A stretch of 64,000 bases of DNA, from assembly GCA_033675215.1 (NCBI GenBank), contig CM066200.1:45440341-45504340 (forward strand), in the 5' to 3' direction. Of this stretch, positions 22,253 to 34,621 are shown piece after piece; positions within the stretch are counted from its first letter, which is position 1; every line of letters starts with the position of its first letter. Below the pieces are notes generated by a model. The model did not search any database, had not been told where the DNA came from, and saw only the letters and a list, made by a program, of their open reading frames with translations. The stretch is from Rhodiola kirilowii. Lineage: Eukaryota > Streptophyta > Magnoliopsida > Saxifragales > Crassulaceae. Both the position numbers and the translations under genes were made by a program.

Positions 22253-23300
22253 TGAAATTCCATCCCCTGTTCAAGCTTATGTTCAAGGTGCAGTTGAGAC
22301 AGACCTTGAACTCCGTTCACAATAGTTCAGCAGTCAGAGAAGATAACTGAGACACACACAGTTAACTGGATACAGACTCTTCAAGGAAGTGTTCCGACCG
22401 AAGTTTAAACATTTTATCAAGCAGAATCAAAAAGTAGAGGGAAACAGGAGCACACACGATATGTTACCCAGTTCGGCCTCACCTACTCTGGGGGGTTTCC
22501 CACACCCTAAAAGGGACACAAATCGTATTACGAGATTAGAGCTACACGTGGTCTTACTCTTACACAACCCCATATTTGTAATCACCTAGCATCTAACTCT
22601 TCGTCTCTCGAATTTGCAATCTCGGTTCACCGCAGCTCCCCTCGATCCCCTGTGGGTAGGACGAGACTTCCCTCTCGGCCTAGTCTTGGACCTCCCAGAA
22701 GTCCAGTTGCCTTCTCTCAAAGACGTATCTTGAGTGCCGTGTGTGTGTGTGCACTTTGTTGTTCTTCAAGAACCGTCTGAACAGCACACTGAACAGACCG
22801 TAACTTTTGCCGTTGATATTCAGGTGAGGAATATTCAGCCGGCCATCGCTTCTCCTCCAATCTCACGAACTCTCGTGTTTTTCTTTTCTCTCAGGGAGCG
22901 ACACAGATCCGGATGCCCTAGCATTGAATTTATATGCTCAGTTGATATCCAAATCTTCTCAAGATAATCCCATCCAATACTTTGGAAATATTCCTAAATA
23001 TTTGATGTATATCTTTTTCAAATCGGTTGGAGGAATATATTATTACTTCCTCGCCAAGTCAGCCACGCTGCCTTCAATATGATGTGAAGATATTCAATCG
23101 AATATCTGAGGCTCGAAATATTCGCTGGTCGATTTCAGTTCGATTCGAAAAGATCCTCGATCTTTAGAATCTTTCGGAAACATCCTTGCGTTTGCTCCAC
23201 GCTGTTCATGTGCTCCAAGATGTGTTCGAACTCCCCCTGAACTCCTGCTCGAACTGTCTAAAGGCGTTTTGCCAATTACATGCCACTCAAGGGAACATCA
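22253..23300 (-). repeat. 3' LTR of copia D
   Basis: A 1048-base LTR. The minus strand starts TGATGTTCCC at 23300 and ends TTTCA at 22253, next to GTTTT. It pairs with 28752-29549 plus 36000-36249. Confidence 0.93.
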
Positions 23301-23311
23301 ATCTCCCCCAT
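23301..23311 (-). other. Terminal polypurine tract, copia D
   Basis: ATGGGGGAGAT on the minus strand, directly before the 3' LTR. A second purine-rich tract lies at 23389-23401. Repeated polypurine tracts are a known Sirevirus trait. Confidence 0.75.
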
Positions 23312-23874
23312 GGCATTTTGGCAAAACCAACTCCCGCTTTAGACACAACTTGAGGAACCAAAACAGTTACCTCAAAGCACTCCCTCTTTTTGCCACAAAC
23401 TAGCAAGGGGTTCAATCGAGCAACCTGGTCTCCTCGGCATCTGGAATCTTGTGAACTCCTCCTCAAACATAGCCTGGGATAGTGACACATGCTGTGAGTC
23501 GGTCGGACCATGGTGTCTCAGTGGTTGTTCAACTACGGGTCAGCAGATGATAGGTTTTTGATGATCTGGTTTCTTGAACTGAATCAGCTTGTCCAGTACT
23601 ACCGCGTGGTAGTACTTCTCCAGACATATCTCTCTTTGGCTCACGGCAGCATGTCTTTTCTTCAAGAAGGACATCAACTCTCTCTGTGTTCTTTATCATC
23701 ACTGGGATATTGCAGAGCGCGCACCAATTGATCGATTCTTGTTCTCTGTGCCTATATGACCTCCAGTAGTTGTCCGCGGTCAGCTCGGGACAACTTCTCA
23801 CCAGCAGCTCTCCTTATGGAAGACTCAGGTGCGTCCTTCTTGTTCAACCCGGGGTCCTTCAGATCATTCTTATG
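23312..23874 (-). other. Spacer between post-pol ORF and 3' LTR, copia D
   Basis: No gene seen. It includes the second purine tract at 23389-23401, preceded on the minus strand by TTTGTGGCAAAAAG, as at 54977-54998 in element C. Confidence 0.5.
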
Positions 23875-25310
23875 TCAACCCTTGAATAGCTTGTGATCAA
23901 CTACCAACTTCAACAGAGCACTTGACAGTCTATCCTGGTCTATCTTCAAATCTGGATGCTGGTTGATGTTCCGCTTATAGATAAGCAATGGGAAGATTAT
24001 CTGGTGCAGAGACTTTGTAGATATGGCGTGTTCTGCAATCTGGTTGAACATAATTCTTCCTATGTCAATGAGAATCCTGTTCCCAATCTGGTAGAGCAGT
24101 TGTCCCATCTCCTTTCTGTCCGTGGCTCTATGAGATGTAGGCTCCCAATTGACTATGACGATGAAGAACAACATCGAGTAGAATGTGGTCAGATCTGCAA
24201 CTAGGATGGAAGTGTCTTCCCACCGAGGGTATGCTCCAGCAGTTATACATCTTGCTATCTTGTCATTGTTCTCCTCTTCCACCACTTCGTAAGGATTATC
24301 CATTGCAACGTGCATATTGATGATCTCAGGATCAATCTTGACCTTCTGTCCTCTTATAAAGACTATGCCACAGTCTTTATCACAAGCAGTCCAAAAGTGT
24401 TTTGGTAGGTCTGTAATAGCTTCTCGCACCAACTGTTCATCAAACGATTTGCATCTTTGGACGGTCCAAATCAGATCAGTATTCTTCAAGAGCTGAATAA
24501 TCTCCTTTCCTTTGTACTTCTTCTCATTAAGCATCCTCTCAGGAATGATCTTTCTTTTCTGCACTGCCTTCCACTTGGCTACTGCGACTGTACTGGTAAA
24601 CCACACTATATGCTTAGTCACTCCAGTTGGTACTCAAGGTGGAACAGAACCTGGAATACTCCTCTTCTTTTTCTTGGATGCACTTGCTCCCCCTGCATCT
24701 GTTCTCTAACCATCCTTCTTGAGTGATAGTCCTTTCCTTCTGCAAATCTTGGACAACCTCATTAAGGTCCTTGTACATTTCACAAGGCTCGTCATCTTTC
24801 TCAGAGGGGTCTGAATCTTCTAATCCATTATCTTCTAGCTGGAGCTAACATTGACAAATCTTCATCATCTCCTTCCACAGAGTCTTCCTCAAGAACCAGA
24901 CTCCTCTTTCAGGATGATTCCACATACTATTCGGCCAATGCTTCTGACATAATAAGTCTCCTCCCCCTTACAGCACAAATCCGTGCAGCGTATTTCATAG
25001 GAGTGTCATTCCTTTGAGGCACGACCTTCCTGCGGATCCCCATCTTCTTTAGCACGAGACCGGTGGCATGCACTTTTGCATTCAATAGTTTCTTCTTATC
25101 AGAAACTCCAATCTTGGCCCTACTGGTTCCACATTCTTCTGCAGCATCGGACACAGAGTCTCCAGCAATGTTCAATCCCTTCGTCTTCTCATTAACCACT
25201 TTGACTCCTTTATAGCTCGCTGAGTCTTTACCAATCACCCGTACTTCCTCCCTAACAGAATTGAGTTAGGATCAGCCTTTGACGCCTTTGAAGAAGCTTC
25301 TTTCAGTTCT
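23875..25310 (-). pseudogene. Post-pol ORF of copia D, plant-transposon-protein type (broken)
   Basis: Clear relative of the ORFs in B and C. Shared words include KRKIIPERMLNEKKYKGKEI, DLIWTVQRCKSFDEQLVREA, FIRGQKVKIDPEIIN and NWEPTSHRATDRKEMGQLLY, with a Lys-rich N-terminal part (KVHATGLVLKKMGIRRKVVP). The fold resembles the 'putative plant transposon protein' family: an N-terminal half ending in a VRGR-like strand, then a helical half with WxPxxHRxTxxKxxxxLLYQIG. It lies between RNase H and the 3' LTR, the envelope-like slot of SIRE1-type elements. Its presence beside full pol shows it belongs to the family's standard layout. Several breaks. Confidence 0.78.
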
Positions 25311-25478
25311 GTCACAGCCACTTCCTCTCCTTCGTTTTATAATGGCATAGGGATGATTTCCGAATATATAATGTTAATCTTCTAAGCATGTACCTTCTAT
25401 TCCAGCTCCCTGATAATAAGTGGTCAGCCCAACTGTTGAGCTGGTGTTCCGCCTGTGACTGACCATTATCTGGAACAC
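25311..25478 (-). other. Spacer between pol and post-pol ORF, copia D
   Basis: It contains a GGTCAGTC...CAACTGTT...AGCTGG block also present in the same place in B (about 6945-6985) and C (about 46095-46140). Conservation of a non-coding block suggests a signal for expressing the post-pol ORF. Confidence 0.4.
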
Positions 25479-26973
25479 TTAGTTCTTGATAACACACAGG
25501 CCCAGGGAGGATCTGAGTGTCTCAAACTGAGCGGCATCAAGAGGTTTGGTGAAGATGTCCGCCAATTGCCTGTCTGTTGTAACACGCGTAAGAGTCACCA
25601 CCTTCTGTTCAACCAACTCTTTGTCTATATGCTTCGTCCTGGAATGTTGGACTGGATTCTTAAAGATGCTGATTGCGCTCATATTGTCACAGTACAGGGT
25701 CATCTCTTCTTGTTTGACTCCGTATTCAGACAGCATTTGCTTCATCCACAGTAGTTGACTGCAGCTGCTTCCTGTTGCGATATATTCTGCTTCAGCCGTA
25801 GATAGTGAGATGCTATTTTGCTTTTTGCTGAATCGTGAAACCAAGTTATTTCCTAAGAAGAAGCATCCTCCAGATGTGCTCTTTCGATCTTCAGCGTTTC
25901 CTATCCAGTCAGCATCACAGTAGCCAACCAGATGTGGGTTGGTATCCTTGGTATACCAGATTCCAAAGTCAACTATCCCGCATACATACTTTATGATTCT
26001 CTTGACTTGTAAGAGATGACTTTCCTTTGGATCCGCCTGGTATCTTGCACATACCCCTATGGCATATGCAATGTCTGGTCTACTGGCTGTCAAGTACAGA
26101 AGGCTTCCAATCATACTCCTGTACATCGTCTGATTGACCTTTATTCCAGCCTCGTCTTTGGTTATCTTTATGTGCGTAGCAGTCGGAGTACGTTTGTGAC
26201 TTGCCTTCTCAAGATCGAATTTCTTTATCAGATTCTTGGCATACTTGCTTTGTGAGATGAAAATACCTTCTTCCTTCTGAGTCACCTGGAGTCCTAGGAA
26301 GTAGTTCATCTCCTCAACCATGCTCATCTTGAACTCCTTCTGCATCTGTTCTACAAACTGATCCACCAGTTTCTGGGTATTGGACCCAAACACAATATCA
26401 TCAACATAGATTTGTGCAATAATAAAGTCTGACCTTGTGTGTTTCACGAACAGGGTTTTTCCACTCCCCCTCGCACATATCCATGATCGACGAGGAACAC
26501 AGTGAGGCGCTCATACCAAGCTCTGAGTGCTTGTTTGAGGTCGTACAAGGCTTTCTTCAGGTGGTACACAGATGCTGGGTGATGCAGGTCCTCAAATCCC
26601 TTAGGCTGAGCAACGTAAACTTCCTCATTCAGAAAACCGTTTAGGAAAGCACTTTTGACATCCATCTGGAACAGTCAAAAATTCAGGTGACATGCTAGAA
26701 CAAGAAGTAAGCGGATGGCTCCAAGACGTGCGACCGGAGCAAAGGTTTCCTCAAAGTCAATTCCTTCTATCTGAGTGTACCTATGTGTAACAAGGCGAGC
26801 TTTGTTTCTTGTGATATTCCCTGATGCGTCGGACTTGTTTTTGAATATCCATTTTGTGCCAATGATGTTAACCCCATCAAGTCTTGGAACCAGATTCCAT
26901 ACATCATTTTAGGCAAATTCTTCCAGTTCCTCCTACATGGCGAGGACCCAATACTCATCAAGTAATGCTTCCT
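25479..26973 (-). pseudogene. pol: RT and RNase H of copia D (broken)
   Basis: Minus-strand [22 protein letters not shown], then IAQIYVDDIVFGSNTQKLVD (YVDD catalytic motif) and FLGLQVTQKEEGIFISQSKY. RNase H follows: LVGYCDADWIGNAEDRKSTS, SLSTAEAEYIATGSSCSQLL, SRTKHIDKELVEQK and DIFTKPLD, ending SSLGLCVIKN. Sequence is of the Sirevirus branch of copia. The 322-residue C-terminal stretch (25479-26447) is fully open; the upstream RT part has a few breaks. Confidence 0.92.
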
Positions 26974-28042
26974 TTATGTTCTTCGGCTCAATTGAGGAGA
27001 GGAAGCACGAGCAGGCAGCCAATTCTCTGGAGTTCTCAATTTTCTGCGAGTTTGAACTCCGTCACTTGGTGACCCAATGACCTCAGAGATTAGGTGATCC
27101 CTAGTTATTCGTCGGGAGGGTTGTAGTGTAATGACATTCTCCTGAGCGTTGACAGTATCGGTTTCGTCAGATGAGGAGTTTTCAGGGAAGTTGACAGAGG
27201 TGTCTTTAGTCAGTTCATGCTCAGTCTGCTGGGATGATGGTTGTGTTTCAGGTACTGTGCTAATACTATCGTCAGTGTCGTCCGAGACAGCCTGCACAAA
27301 TACTTCATCCTTGACTTTGACATTTATAGATTCCATGACTGATCCTGTGCGCTTGTTGAACACCCGGTATGCTTGACTGTTTGAAGAATACCCTAGAAAG
27401 AACCCCTCATCACTCTTTGGATCCAGCTTCTGTCGGTACTCCCGGTCATCCAGAATGAAGCATTCACTTCCAAAAAAGTGAAAGTATTTGACAGTGGACT
27501 TCTTTCCTTTCCAAAGTTCATAGCACGTCTTCTCCGTTCCAGTGCGTATAGTAACTCGATTTATGATGTGACATGCCATATTCATAGCTTCAGACCAGAA
27601 CTTCAGAGGAATCTTCTTGGCATGGATCATCACCCGGGCCATCTCTTGGATGGTGCGATTTTTCCGTTCCACAACTCCATTCTGTTGAGGGTTTGATTGC
27701 TGATGCAAACTGATGAGCAATCCCGTGTTTCGCGCAATAGGTTCCCATAGTGACATTCTTGAATTCTATGCCATTGTCACTCTTGATGGACATCCGTTTT
27801 TCCCCTTTGTCTTCCCTTTCTTGTTGGATCAAGGTAGCAAGTTCTATGAACTGTTGCGCAGCTTCAGTCTTGTCCCGAAGGAACCTTGTCCAAGTGAATC
27901 TAGTGAAGTCGTCAACACAGACCAGAACATACTTCTTCCCACCATAGCTCTCAGTTTGCATTGGTCCCATCAAGTCCATATGGATCAGTTCCAGTGGTCT
28001 ATTGGTGCTGATTTGATTGATCTTAGGGTGTGATGCTTTGGT
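26974..28042 (-). pseudogene. pol: Integrase of copia D (broken)
   Basis: Copia integrase core on the minus strand: MDLMGPMQTESYGGKKYVLV, CVDDFTRFTWTRFLRDKTEA, IKSDNGIEF and QQNGVVERKNRTIQEMARVM (the DDE core). The C-terminal part continues through FFGSECFILDDREYRQKLDP and GYSSNSQAYRVFNKRTG to a Ser/Thr/Asp-rich linker. It would insert element cDNA into the chromosome. A few breaks. Confidence 0.9.
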
Positions 28043-28696
28043 CTATTTCCTGATCTGGCATTCTCCACACATCACATCCTGACTTCCTTTAACATTTTGT
28101 ATTCCTCGGATGAGTCCAGATGAGCAGAGTTTCTTTAATGTCTTGAGGTTTAGATGACCCAAACGTCTGTGCCAGAGGGACATCTCATCGGCCTGGCTAG
28201 ACAAGCAAGCTGGTGAAGCAACAATTCCAGTGGAGCCAATGAGGTAACAGTTGTTGGCTGCTCTGCTTCCTTTCATCAAGGTGCCTCCGTCTTTATCTAA
28301 AACATGGCATGAGTTGTGGGTGAATTTGACATTATGTCCGCTGTCACAAAGTTGACAGATGCTGAGTAGGTTCACTTTTAGTCCTTCAACTAGGAGAGTG
28401 TCTTTGAGAACAGGTAGATTCGGAACCTTCAATGTCCCATAGTCGATCACCTGTCCTTTTCCTCTATCTCCGAAAGTGACAAAATGCTTCTTAAAAACAG
28501 GTCGAATCTGTGTAAGGTATTTGGAGTCACCTGTCATATGGGCGGAGCATCCGCTATCGAAGTACCAGCGATCTTTCTCCATGTGACTTGAGGAGCTGAA
28601 CGCAACCATGCAAACATCTTCACTTCTGCAAGTCTCTATGTCTGTCTTCCAATCATGGACTGTGCTCGAGGGTAACTGTCCTTGCTTCGCAGTCAT
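28043..28696 (-). pseudogene. pol: Short gag remnant, protease and pre-integrase zinc domain of copia D
   Basis: The frame starts at the usual gag ATG, 41 bases from the primer site (MTAKQGQLPSS). Almost no capsid sequence is present, in contrast to A, B and C. The protease motif is WYFDSGCSAHMTGDSKYLTQ. The pre-integrase part has MSLWHRRLGHLNLKTLKKLC and CGECQIRK (HHCC zinc site). Confidence 0.87.
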
Positions 28697-28737
28697 CTTG
28701 AACAGTTCCAGGATCCCACTCAGTGTGTCGAGTGTTT

Positions 28738-28749
28738 GCTCTAATACCA
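28738..28749 (-). other. Primer binding site, tRNA-iMet
   Basis: The minus strand reads TGGTATTAGAGC, one base from the standard iMet site. It lies two bases inside the LTR end. Confidence 0.85.
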
Positions 28750-29425
28750 TTTGAAATTCTATCCCCTGTTCAAGCTTATGTTCAAGGTGCAGTTGAGACA
28801 GACCTTGAACTCCATTCACAACAGTTCAGCAGTCAGAGAAGATAACTGAGACACAAACAGTTAACTGGATACAAATTCTACAAGGAAGTGTTCCGACCAA
28901 AGTTTAAACAGTTTATCAAGCAAAATCAAAAAGTGGAGGGAAACAGGAGCACACACGATATGTTACCCAGTTCGGCCTCGCCTACTCTGGGGGGTTTCCT
29001 ACACCCTAAAAGGGACACAAATCGTATTACGAGATTAGAGCTACAAGTGGTCTTACTCTTACACAACCCCGTATTTGTAATCGCCTAGCCTCTAATTCTC
29101 CATCTCTCGGATTTGCAATCTCGGTTCACCGCAGCTCTCCTCGATCCCCTGTGGGTAGGACGAGACTTCCCTCTCGGCCTAGTCTTGGACCTCCTAAAAG
29201 TCCAGCCGCCTTCTCTCAAAGACGTATCTTGAGTGCCATGTGTGTGTGTGCACTTTGTAGTTCTTCAAGCACCATCTGAACAGCACACTGAACAGACCGT
29301 AACTTTTGCCGTTGATATTCAGGTGAGGAATATTCAGTCGGCCATCGCTTCTCCTCCAATCTCACGAACTCTTGTGTTTTTCTTTTCTCTCAGGGAGCGA
29401 CACGGATCCGGATGCCCTAGCATTG

Positions 29426-29433
29426 AATTTATA
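29426..29433 (-). promoter_or_regulatory. LTR TATA box, copia D
   Basis: TATAAATT on the minus strand, at the position of the TATA boxes of the other copia LTRs. Confidence 0.5.
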
Positions 29434-29749
29434 TGCTCGGTTGATATCCAAATCTGCTCAAGATAATCCCATCAAATATTTTGGAAATATTCCTAAATAT
29501 TTGATGTATATCTTTTTCAAATCGGTTGGAGGAATATTAGATTACTTCCTGATCAGTCGATATTTCGACTAATCATTCGCTACATTCGATGAAGGATTTC
29601 GCTCATTCTCTTGGTAAATTGTCTATATTTGATGTCTTTCTCTAGTGTTTCAGGTAAAATCAACATGTCATCGCTCCTTGGAGTAGAAATGTCAAAAGAA
29701 CGGAAAGATCGATCGAAAAAGGCCAAAAACCAAAGTTAAGCCAGCATTG

Positions 29750-29949
29750 CCCGTTACAAGCACACCAGCCGTTACACACCGGGATGTAACGGGTGTAACG
29801 GCTGTGTTTTTCCCTCGTGAGTTGAAGACCGCCCGTTACAGGCCTTGGAGACCGTTACACACAGGAGTGTAACGGCTGTAACGGGTATGATATATCCCCG
29901 TGGTTTTGGCTTCGCTTGTTACAGCCGTTACAGGCTCGGCTGTAACGGG
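29750..29949. promoter_or_regulatory. Palindromic CCGTTACA/TGTAACGG array in U3 of E
   Basis: Ten copies of CCGTTAC or its reverse complement in 200 bases, arranged as facing pairs so that modules can fold into hairpins. They lie about 75 bases upstream of the TATA box. The AACGG core is the known centre of MSA/MYB-type plant sites (CCGTTA, AACGG). Copies lie at 34822-35021 in the second LTR and 39478-39665 in the LTR of F. Binding is not shown; the position and repetition fit an enhancer. Confidence 0.65.
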
Positions 29950-30021
29950 ACCGTCGGCTGGCAAAGATTACAAGTTGTTTCTAAATTCGATTGTTGGGCT
30001 TTTCATCCTTTTTAGATGGTC

Positions 30022-30029
30022 TATATAAA
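30022..30029 (+). promoter_or_regulatory. LTR TATA box, element E
   Basis: TATATAAA followed by GAAACAC. The second LTR has the same site with one base changed nearby. Confidence 0.65.
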
Positions 30030-31191
30030 GAAACACTATCTGAATAGACGTGTTGTTGATTCTTTGGAGAAAAAACCCTAACTTGGGAGAGAAGACAGAG
30101 CTTTCAGCGTGAGGATCGTCGAGCTACACCGCGTCTTTACGGTTTACTCGTTTCTTTCTTCCCTTATACACTGTTTTTGGTTTACTATCATGAATAGTGA
30201 GTAGTCTCCTCTATTCCGGGATCCTACGGATCCCTTACGGATCCCGTGCTATGTAACCCTAACTCTCATGTGATCAATTGAAGTTCATTATTTATGCAAT
30301 TCGAATATTCAATTTCATTGTGTGCTTAATTTTATCGTTCTATGCATGTATTTACATCAAAGGGTATGTTTGCATTGATATAACGTATTTAGGTTATATG
30401 CCGAAAGGTGGGTGGGCCCTAGGGATTAACCGGAATGCATGAAATTGATATTAGGTCATGTTTACATGATTTAATAGGAAAACCATTAATTTAATAAATT
30501 GAAATCGTTGATAATCCGTGGATGGGCGGCGTTCAACGATGGAGATTAATCTAGACAATGATCCGTAGATGGGCGGCTTGTCTAGTGTTATTTCGGTTAT
30601 ATTCCATATTCGATAGCATGAATAATTAACGTAGAATGATTGCATAATTAGTGGGGTTAGCACGGGTGAAGTATGGATTCTGGGATTCCTTCTCTGAATT
30701 AACCACAACAATTTATTTTCTGCTATTTGATTTCTGTTATTTTCGTGACACCAAAACTGTTTTACAAACTTCAATCGGAATAGCTAAATAGGTCACTTGT
30801 TACCTAGTACTCACACGCATTGCTCCTAGGATCGACCCTTGACTTACCGAGGATTATAAATTTTGTTTGACTGCAATTTGACCCTAAAACTCACACTTTG
30901 ACGTTCCACCCGTTACACCCGTTACAGTCAGTTGTAACGGGCAGACCAAATCACCTTCTTCCCCAATTCGAAACCCTAAATTTCACAAATTCTCAAACAT
31001 CCAATTTCTCAAATCACCGTCCAGCCCTCCGCCGCACCTCATCCCAACCCCCGTCCCAGCCGTCCGACAATCAGTCCAAACCGCCCGACCACCACCAGCC
31101 GTCGGACCAATCCGACCATCTGTCCAATCCGTCCGACCACCAATCCTCCGACCGCACCCCAACTCCACCACCTCCACTTCGTCCGACCACC

Positions 31192-32819
31192 ATGGCTCGC
31201 GGCCGATCACAATCCTCTAGCCGTGCTATTGTCCCAGCACCACCACCCGTCCAAGCCCTAGTCTACCCACTTCAAAACACTGCCGGTCGTTTTGCCACAA
31301 CCGAGGCCAGGAGTCGATGCAACAATACTCTATCACTGAAAATGGTACGACCTACTCTTGTCCCTTGCATTACCAATCTAGAGAATTTAGAATAGGGAAT
31401 TCTGCCGCGGTGCCGTCGTATGTTTATTGAATCCGGGTTAGACATATTATTTACGCGTCATCTCTTGCCCACACATCCCTTGTTAGTGGAAGAGTTTTTG
31501 GCGACGTTTGAAATTGTGGGTAGTCCCTTGCGGGTGTCGCACTGGAAATTTCAGGTTGGGAGACGGCAATACACTATGTCCAAGGCCGAAGTTTGTGAGG
31601 TTTTGGGATTCCCCGTTGAGGGCTTTTGTGGGGAATACACTTCTGAGGAGCGGTATGAGTTTTGGAAGGCTATTTCTGGGTTTGACTACTATTTCCGATC
31701 CGGTTGGGGTTCTGCTGGGATCAAGGAGTCAGTCTGGAAGATTATTCATCGGTTTGTGGCTTTGAGTATTAATACTCACTTTGAGGGTGCCACTGTGATC
31801 AACAACCCAGATTTCGATATCATGATCTCCCTCAGCAGATGACGTCCAGTGGATTTCTTTCAGATCCTCAGCGGCATGATGATGGTATGGGCCACATCGA
31901 TTTCAAACAAGGCCATGGGCGGTGGTCTCTTTATTTCTGCGGTCGCCGAATCTCGAGGATGGGACCTCAGCCCGCTGGAAGGGACCGGTATGCTCTTGCT
32001 TCTGAACATGGAGCCGATTGGTTTATACAAGTTCTTTGGCAAAGACGGGAAGTGGGCACACAACCCCGACCTCCCAGGTGGCGCGAAGAAGCGCCGTATT
32101 GATCGGGCTCAGGTCAGAGCAGCCTCCCCTCCGCGCGAGGCGCCACCAGTTCGAGAGGACCAGCCTAATGATGACGTTAATATGGCCGAGGCGCAGCAGC
32201 CTCCAGCAACCAGCCACTTCCCTCCCCCTCCTCAGCCTTTTCCTGCTGCCGATCAGTTGCCCTTCTCGCTCGAAGAGCGTCTCACTCGGATAGAGACCTC
32301 TCAGCAGGAGTTTCGGGAGGATATTCGAGCTATTCTCGCCGCCCAGCATGAGTTTCGAGATGAGCTGAGGGCTATGATGACCAATCAGCGCCAGATTTTG
32401 GCTAGCCAGGGTCCCATGCTTTCCACCGCCAGCAAGCTCACCATCTCCCATAACTAGCTCCGGGACGACTTCTCAGATTTCAGACATCAGGCCACCAGGG
32501 CACAGCAGTGGTCGCAGGAGGCCCGGACCTCCTTCTATAGGCAGCAGGGTTTCACCGACTTTCCACCCCCGCCATCCTTCAAGTCTTCTGCCCCTGACCC
32601 TTTTGAGGCTGATTTCACCAGGGCAGTCGACCTCAGCCCTCCTCCCAGTGCACCGCCTGCCCATGCTGACGCTGGGGAAGGCCCCTCTCACACAGTAGAC
32701 TCTACCGGTCGTATAGATTCAGAGGACAGTGAGTCCGGGGATGATTCCTCGTATGATTCTGAGGTTGGTGACCCAGACGATGATGCTTCTCAGGTTTCAG
32801 AGGGCAGCGAGGAATTCTG
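31192..32819 (+). pseudogene. ATHILA-type post-pol ORF of element E (broken)
   Basis: It starts MARGRSQSSSRAIVPAPPPV. The folded part has LVEEFLATFEIVGSPLRVSH, WKFQVGRRQYTMSKAEVCEV, LGFPVEG and VDFFQILSGMMMVWATSISN. A Pro-rich hinge, a Gln/Glu/Arg coiled-coil-like stretch and a very acidic C-terminus ending SEGSEEF follow. This matches the ATHILA ORF-1 family that sits after pol in Athila elements, sometimes called envelope-like. I see no strong transmembrane segment. Homologous to 41632-42263 and 56076-56923. About three breaks. Confidence 0.82.
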
Positions 32820-34621
32820 ATCTTTATTTCGGATACTGCTCATGCTCTTTATTTTGCCGATGTTTCTTTTTGCCATATTGTCTGTTTTTTCTGCTTTTCA
32901 TCATTTGTACGCTGACTTTTGGATATTATTCACGGCTATTTGCTTGTTCGATGTTTGAGTTATTCCATCATTATTGTTCATCTATACTCACATCGTCTAT
33001 TCTTCATTCGTTTCGCGATTATCGATGCTAACCTATTACTTGTGCAGCTACATATTCTTATTCATACACCCACTAGCTCACATGTCGTATTTCACTCACC
33101 AGCCATCGTTTAATCTCTGAGGATTTTGCACTATCACACACGAGTGAAGTTCCTATGCACTTTTTCTTCCTTTATATTTTTCGCTTAGGGACTAAGCTCG
33201 ACTTTAAGTGTGGAGTGGCTAGCGCATAGTCACATGCATTGCATATCATATTCACTCATTGTACATGCTCAACTGTCTATGTATTGTGATTGAAATCCTC
33301 GTTTTCTACGATACTCCTTGACTGATTGACATTCTTTTGGATTCAAAATCTAGGACTTGAAATAGTTTTACTCGTGTGCGTATTCTCTTGAGTCAGTATC
33401 ATTGCTAACCCTCGCCTATCACATGTTCTACATATCTCTTGAAGCATGTTTAAGACTTCATATCAGTAGGCACCGTTTCAAAAATTTCAAAAGCTTAAAA
33501 TTGCATATCTTTTTCTAGGTGACCATAGTACTAGTATATGGTTATCTACCCTCGTCGTGATTTGCATGCACCCGCCTTTATTCATACACTATGTCAAGCT
33601 TTAAGTGTGGAGTTAGACAATTGACCTTCAAGTTTTCCCCTCAAAAGCAAAGTTCTCAATTCTGGAAAATGGGTGAAACATTGGCCCCAAGCATAGTTGT
33701 TTTTGAAAGAATACCAGTTTGAAAAAGAAAAAAAAATGCTTTTGTTGATTCTGTGAAAGTAGAAAATACCAAGGACCCGGTGAGAAAAGTCACCCATGGT
33801 ATATGGAAAACACTCTTGAAACAATTTCTGCTCCCTTCTGCTTGATGTAGTGTAAATCCACCTTCTCACTGCATGCGAATCATAGCTTTTCTTGAGAATT
33901 CATATGCTATAGTCTAAGGGACGATCCTCGTGTTTGCACCAAAAACTTTTATGCAAATCTACGCACTATTTTTCAGAAAAAAAAAATTCTTAAGCCAAGC
34001 TCCTCTTCTCTTACGGGTCATTGCCCAGTCCTTGGCACTTGAGAACGAGCTTTGCGCCAAGAGCCCGTGGACTATCCCTAGATAGCATAGGTGAATGGCG
34101 AGCATGTTTTGTGCAACTGTTCTCGTTCTTATCTCGTTGCCGTAGAACTATTTAGAACTTGTGATGAGGCATTTGTTAGTCATGTGTACTGACCGTTTGA
34201 ATGCAAACTCGTTTAATCTATGATTGTCTGAAACTTTGATGAAGATGTTTGTCTTGAAGTTGAGGTAACACGATGAATCCGAGGTATGACATGACTTTAC
34301 TATGACTTGTTAAGCATCATGCATGCATGCACGTTAGTTGTATAGGGGATTTGTAGGTAGTCCCATTCCTGAAAACCTTCACGAGACTATACTCGTCCTA
34401 CTAGGGCAGCCTATAGGTTTAAAGGCTTGATGCATATGCTAAATGCATTCGTGTCCTCTACGACAGTGAGTTATCTCTTTATTTTATGTCTAGTTAGAAT
34501 TGATCACATGTCACTTGAGTAGGTAGTTCATGGTCATTGAACATTGTATTCGCCCATGTGTTTTTTCTGCCATATTTTCGACATTTGTTCGGGACGAACA
34601 AATCCTAAGTGTGGAGTGTTT
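32820..34621 (+). other. 3' non-coding region of element E
   Basis: 1.8 kb without a gene, matched in reverse orientation in F (39866-41631). It carries three CTAAGTGTGGAGT- or TTTAAGTGTGGAGT-like words (near 33204, 33599 and 34607), the last acting as the polypurine tract. A perfect 19-base palindrome lies at 34584-34602. Confidence 0.65.
34584..34602 (+). other. Perfect palindrome beside polypurine tract, element E
   Basis: TTTGTTCGGGACGAACAAA has 8-base arms and a 3-base spacer. The polypurine-like TAAGTGTGGAGTG follows, then the LTR at 34622. It is conserved in J, F, G and H. Confidence 0.75.

Larger units (their letters stand above)
29550..30899 (+). repeat. 5' LTR of element E
   Basis: It starts TGATCAGTCGATATTTCG and aligns with 34622 onward. 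Inside are a ten-copy CCGTTACA/TGTAACGG array, a TATA box and an ATGAATAGTGAGTAGTC leader. An antisense open frame (30451-30774) recurs in the other LTRs as LTR sequence. Confidence 0.88.

Noticed and set aside
30451-30774. Open frame of 86-107 codons conserved in the LTRs of E and F (also 35512-35835 and 38669-38929)
   Set aside because: It is antisense to the LTR and conserved at the same level as the rest of the LTR DNA, with no coding-type pattern visible. LTR sequence, not a gene.
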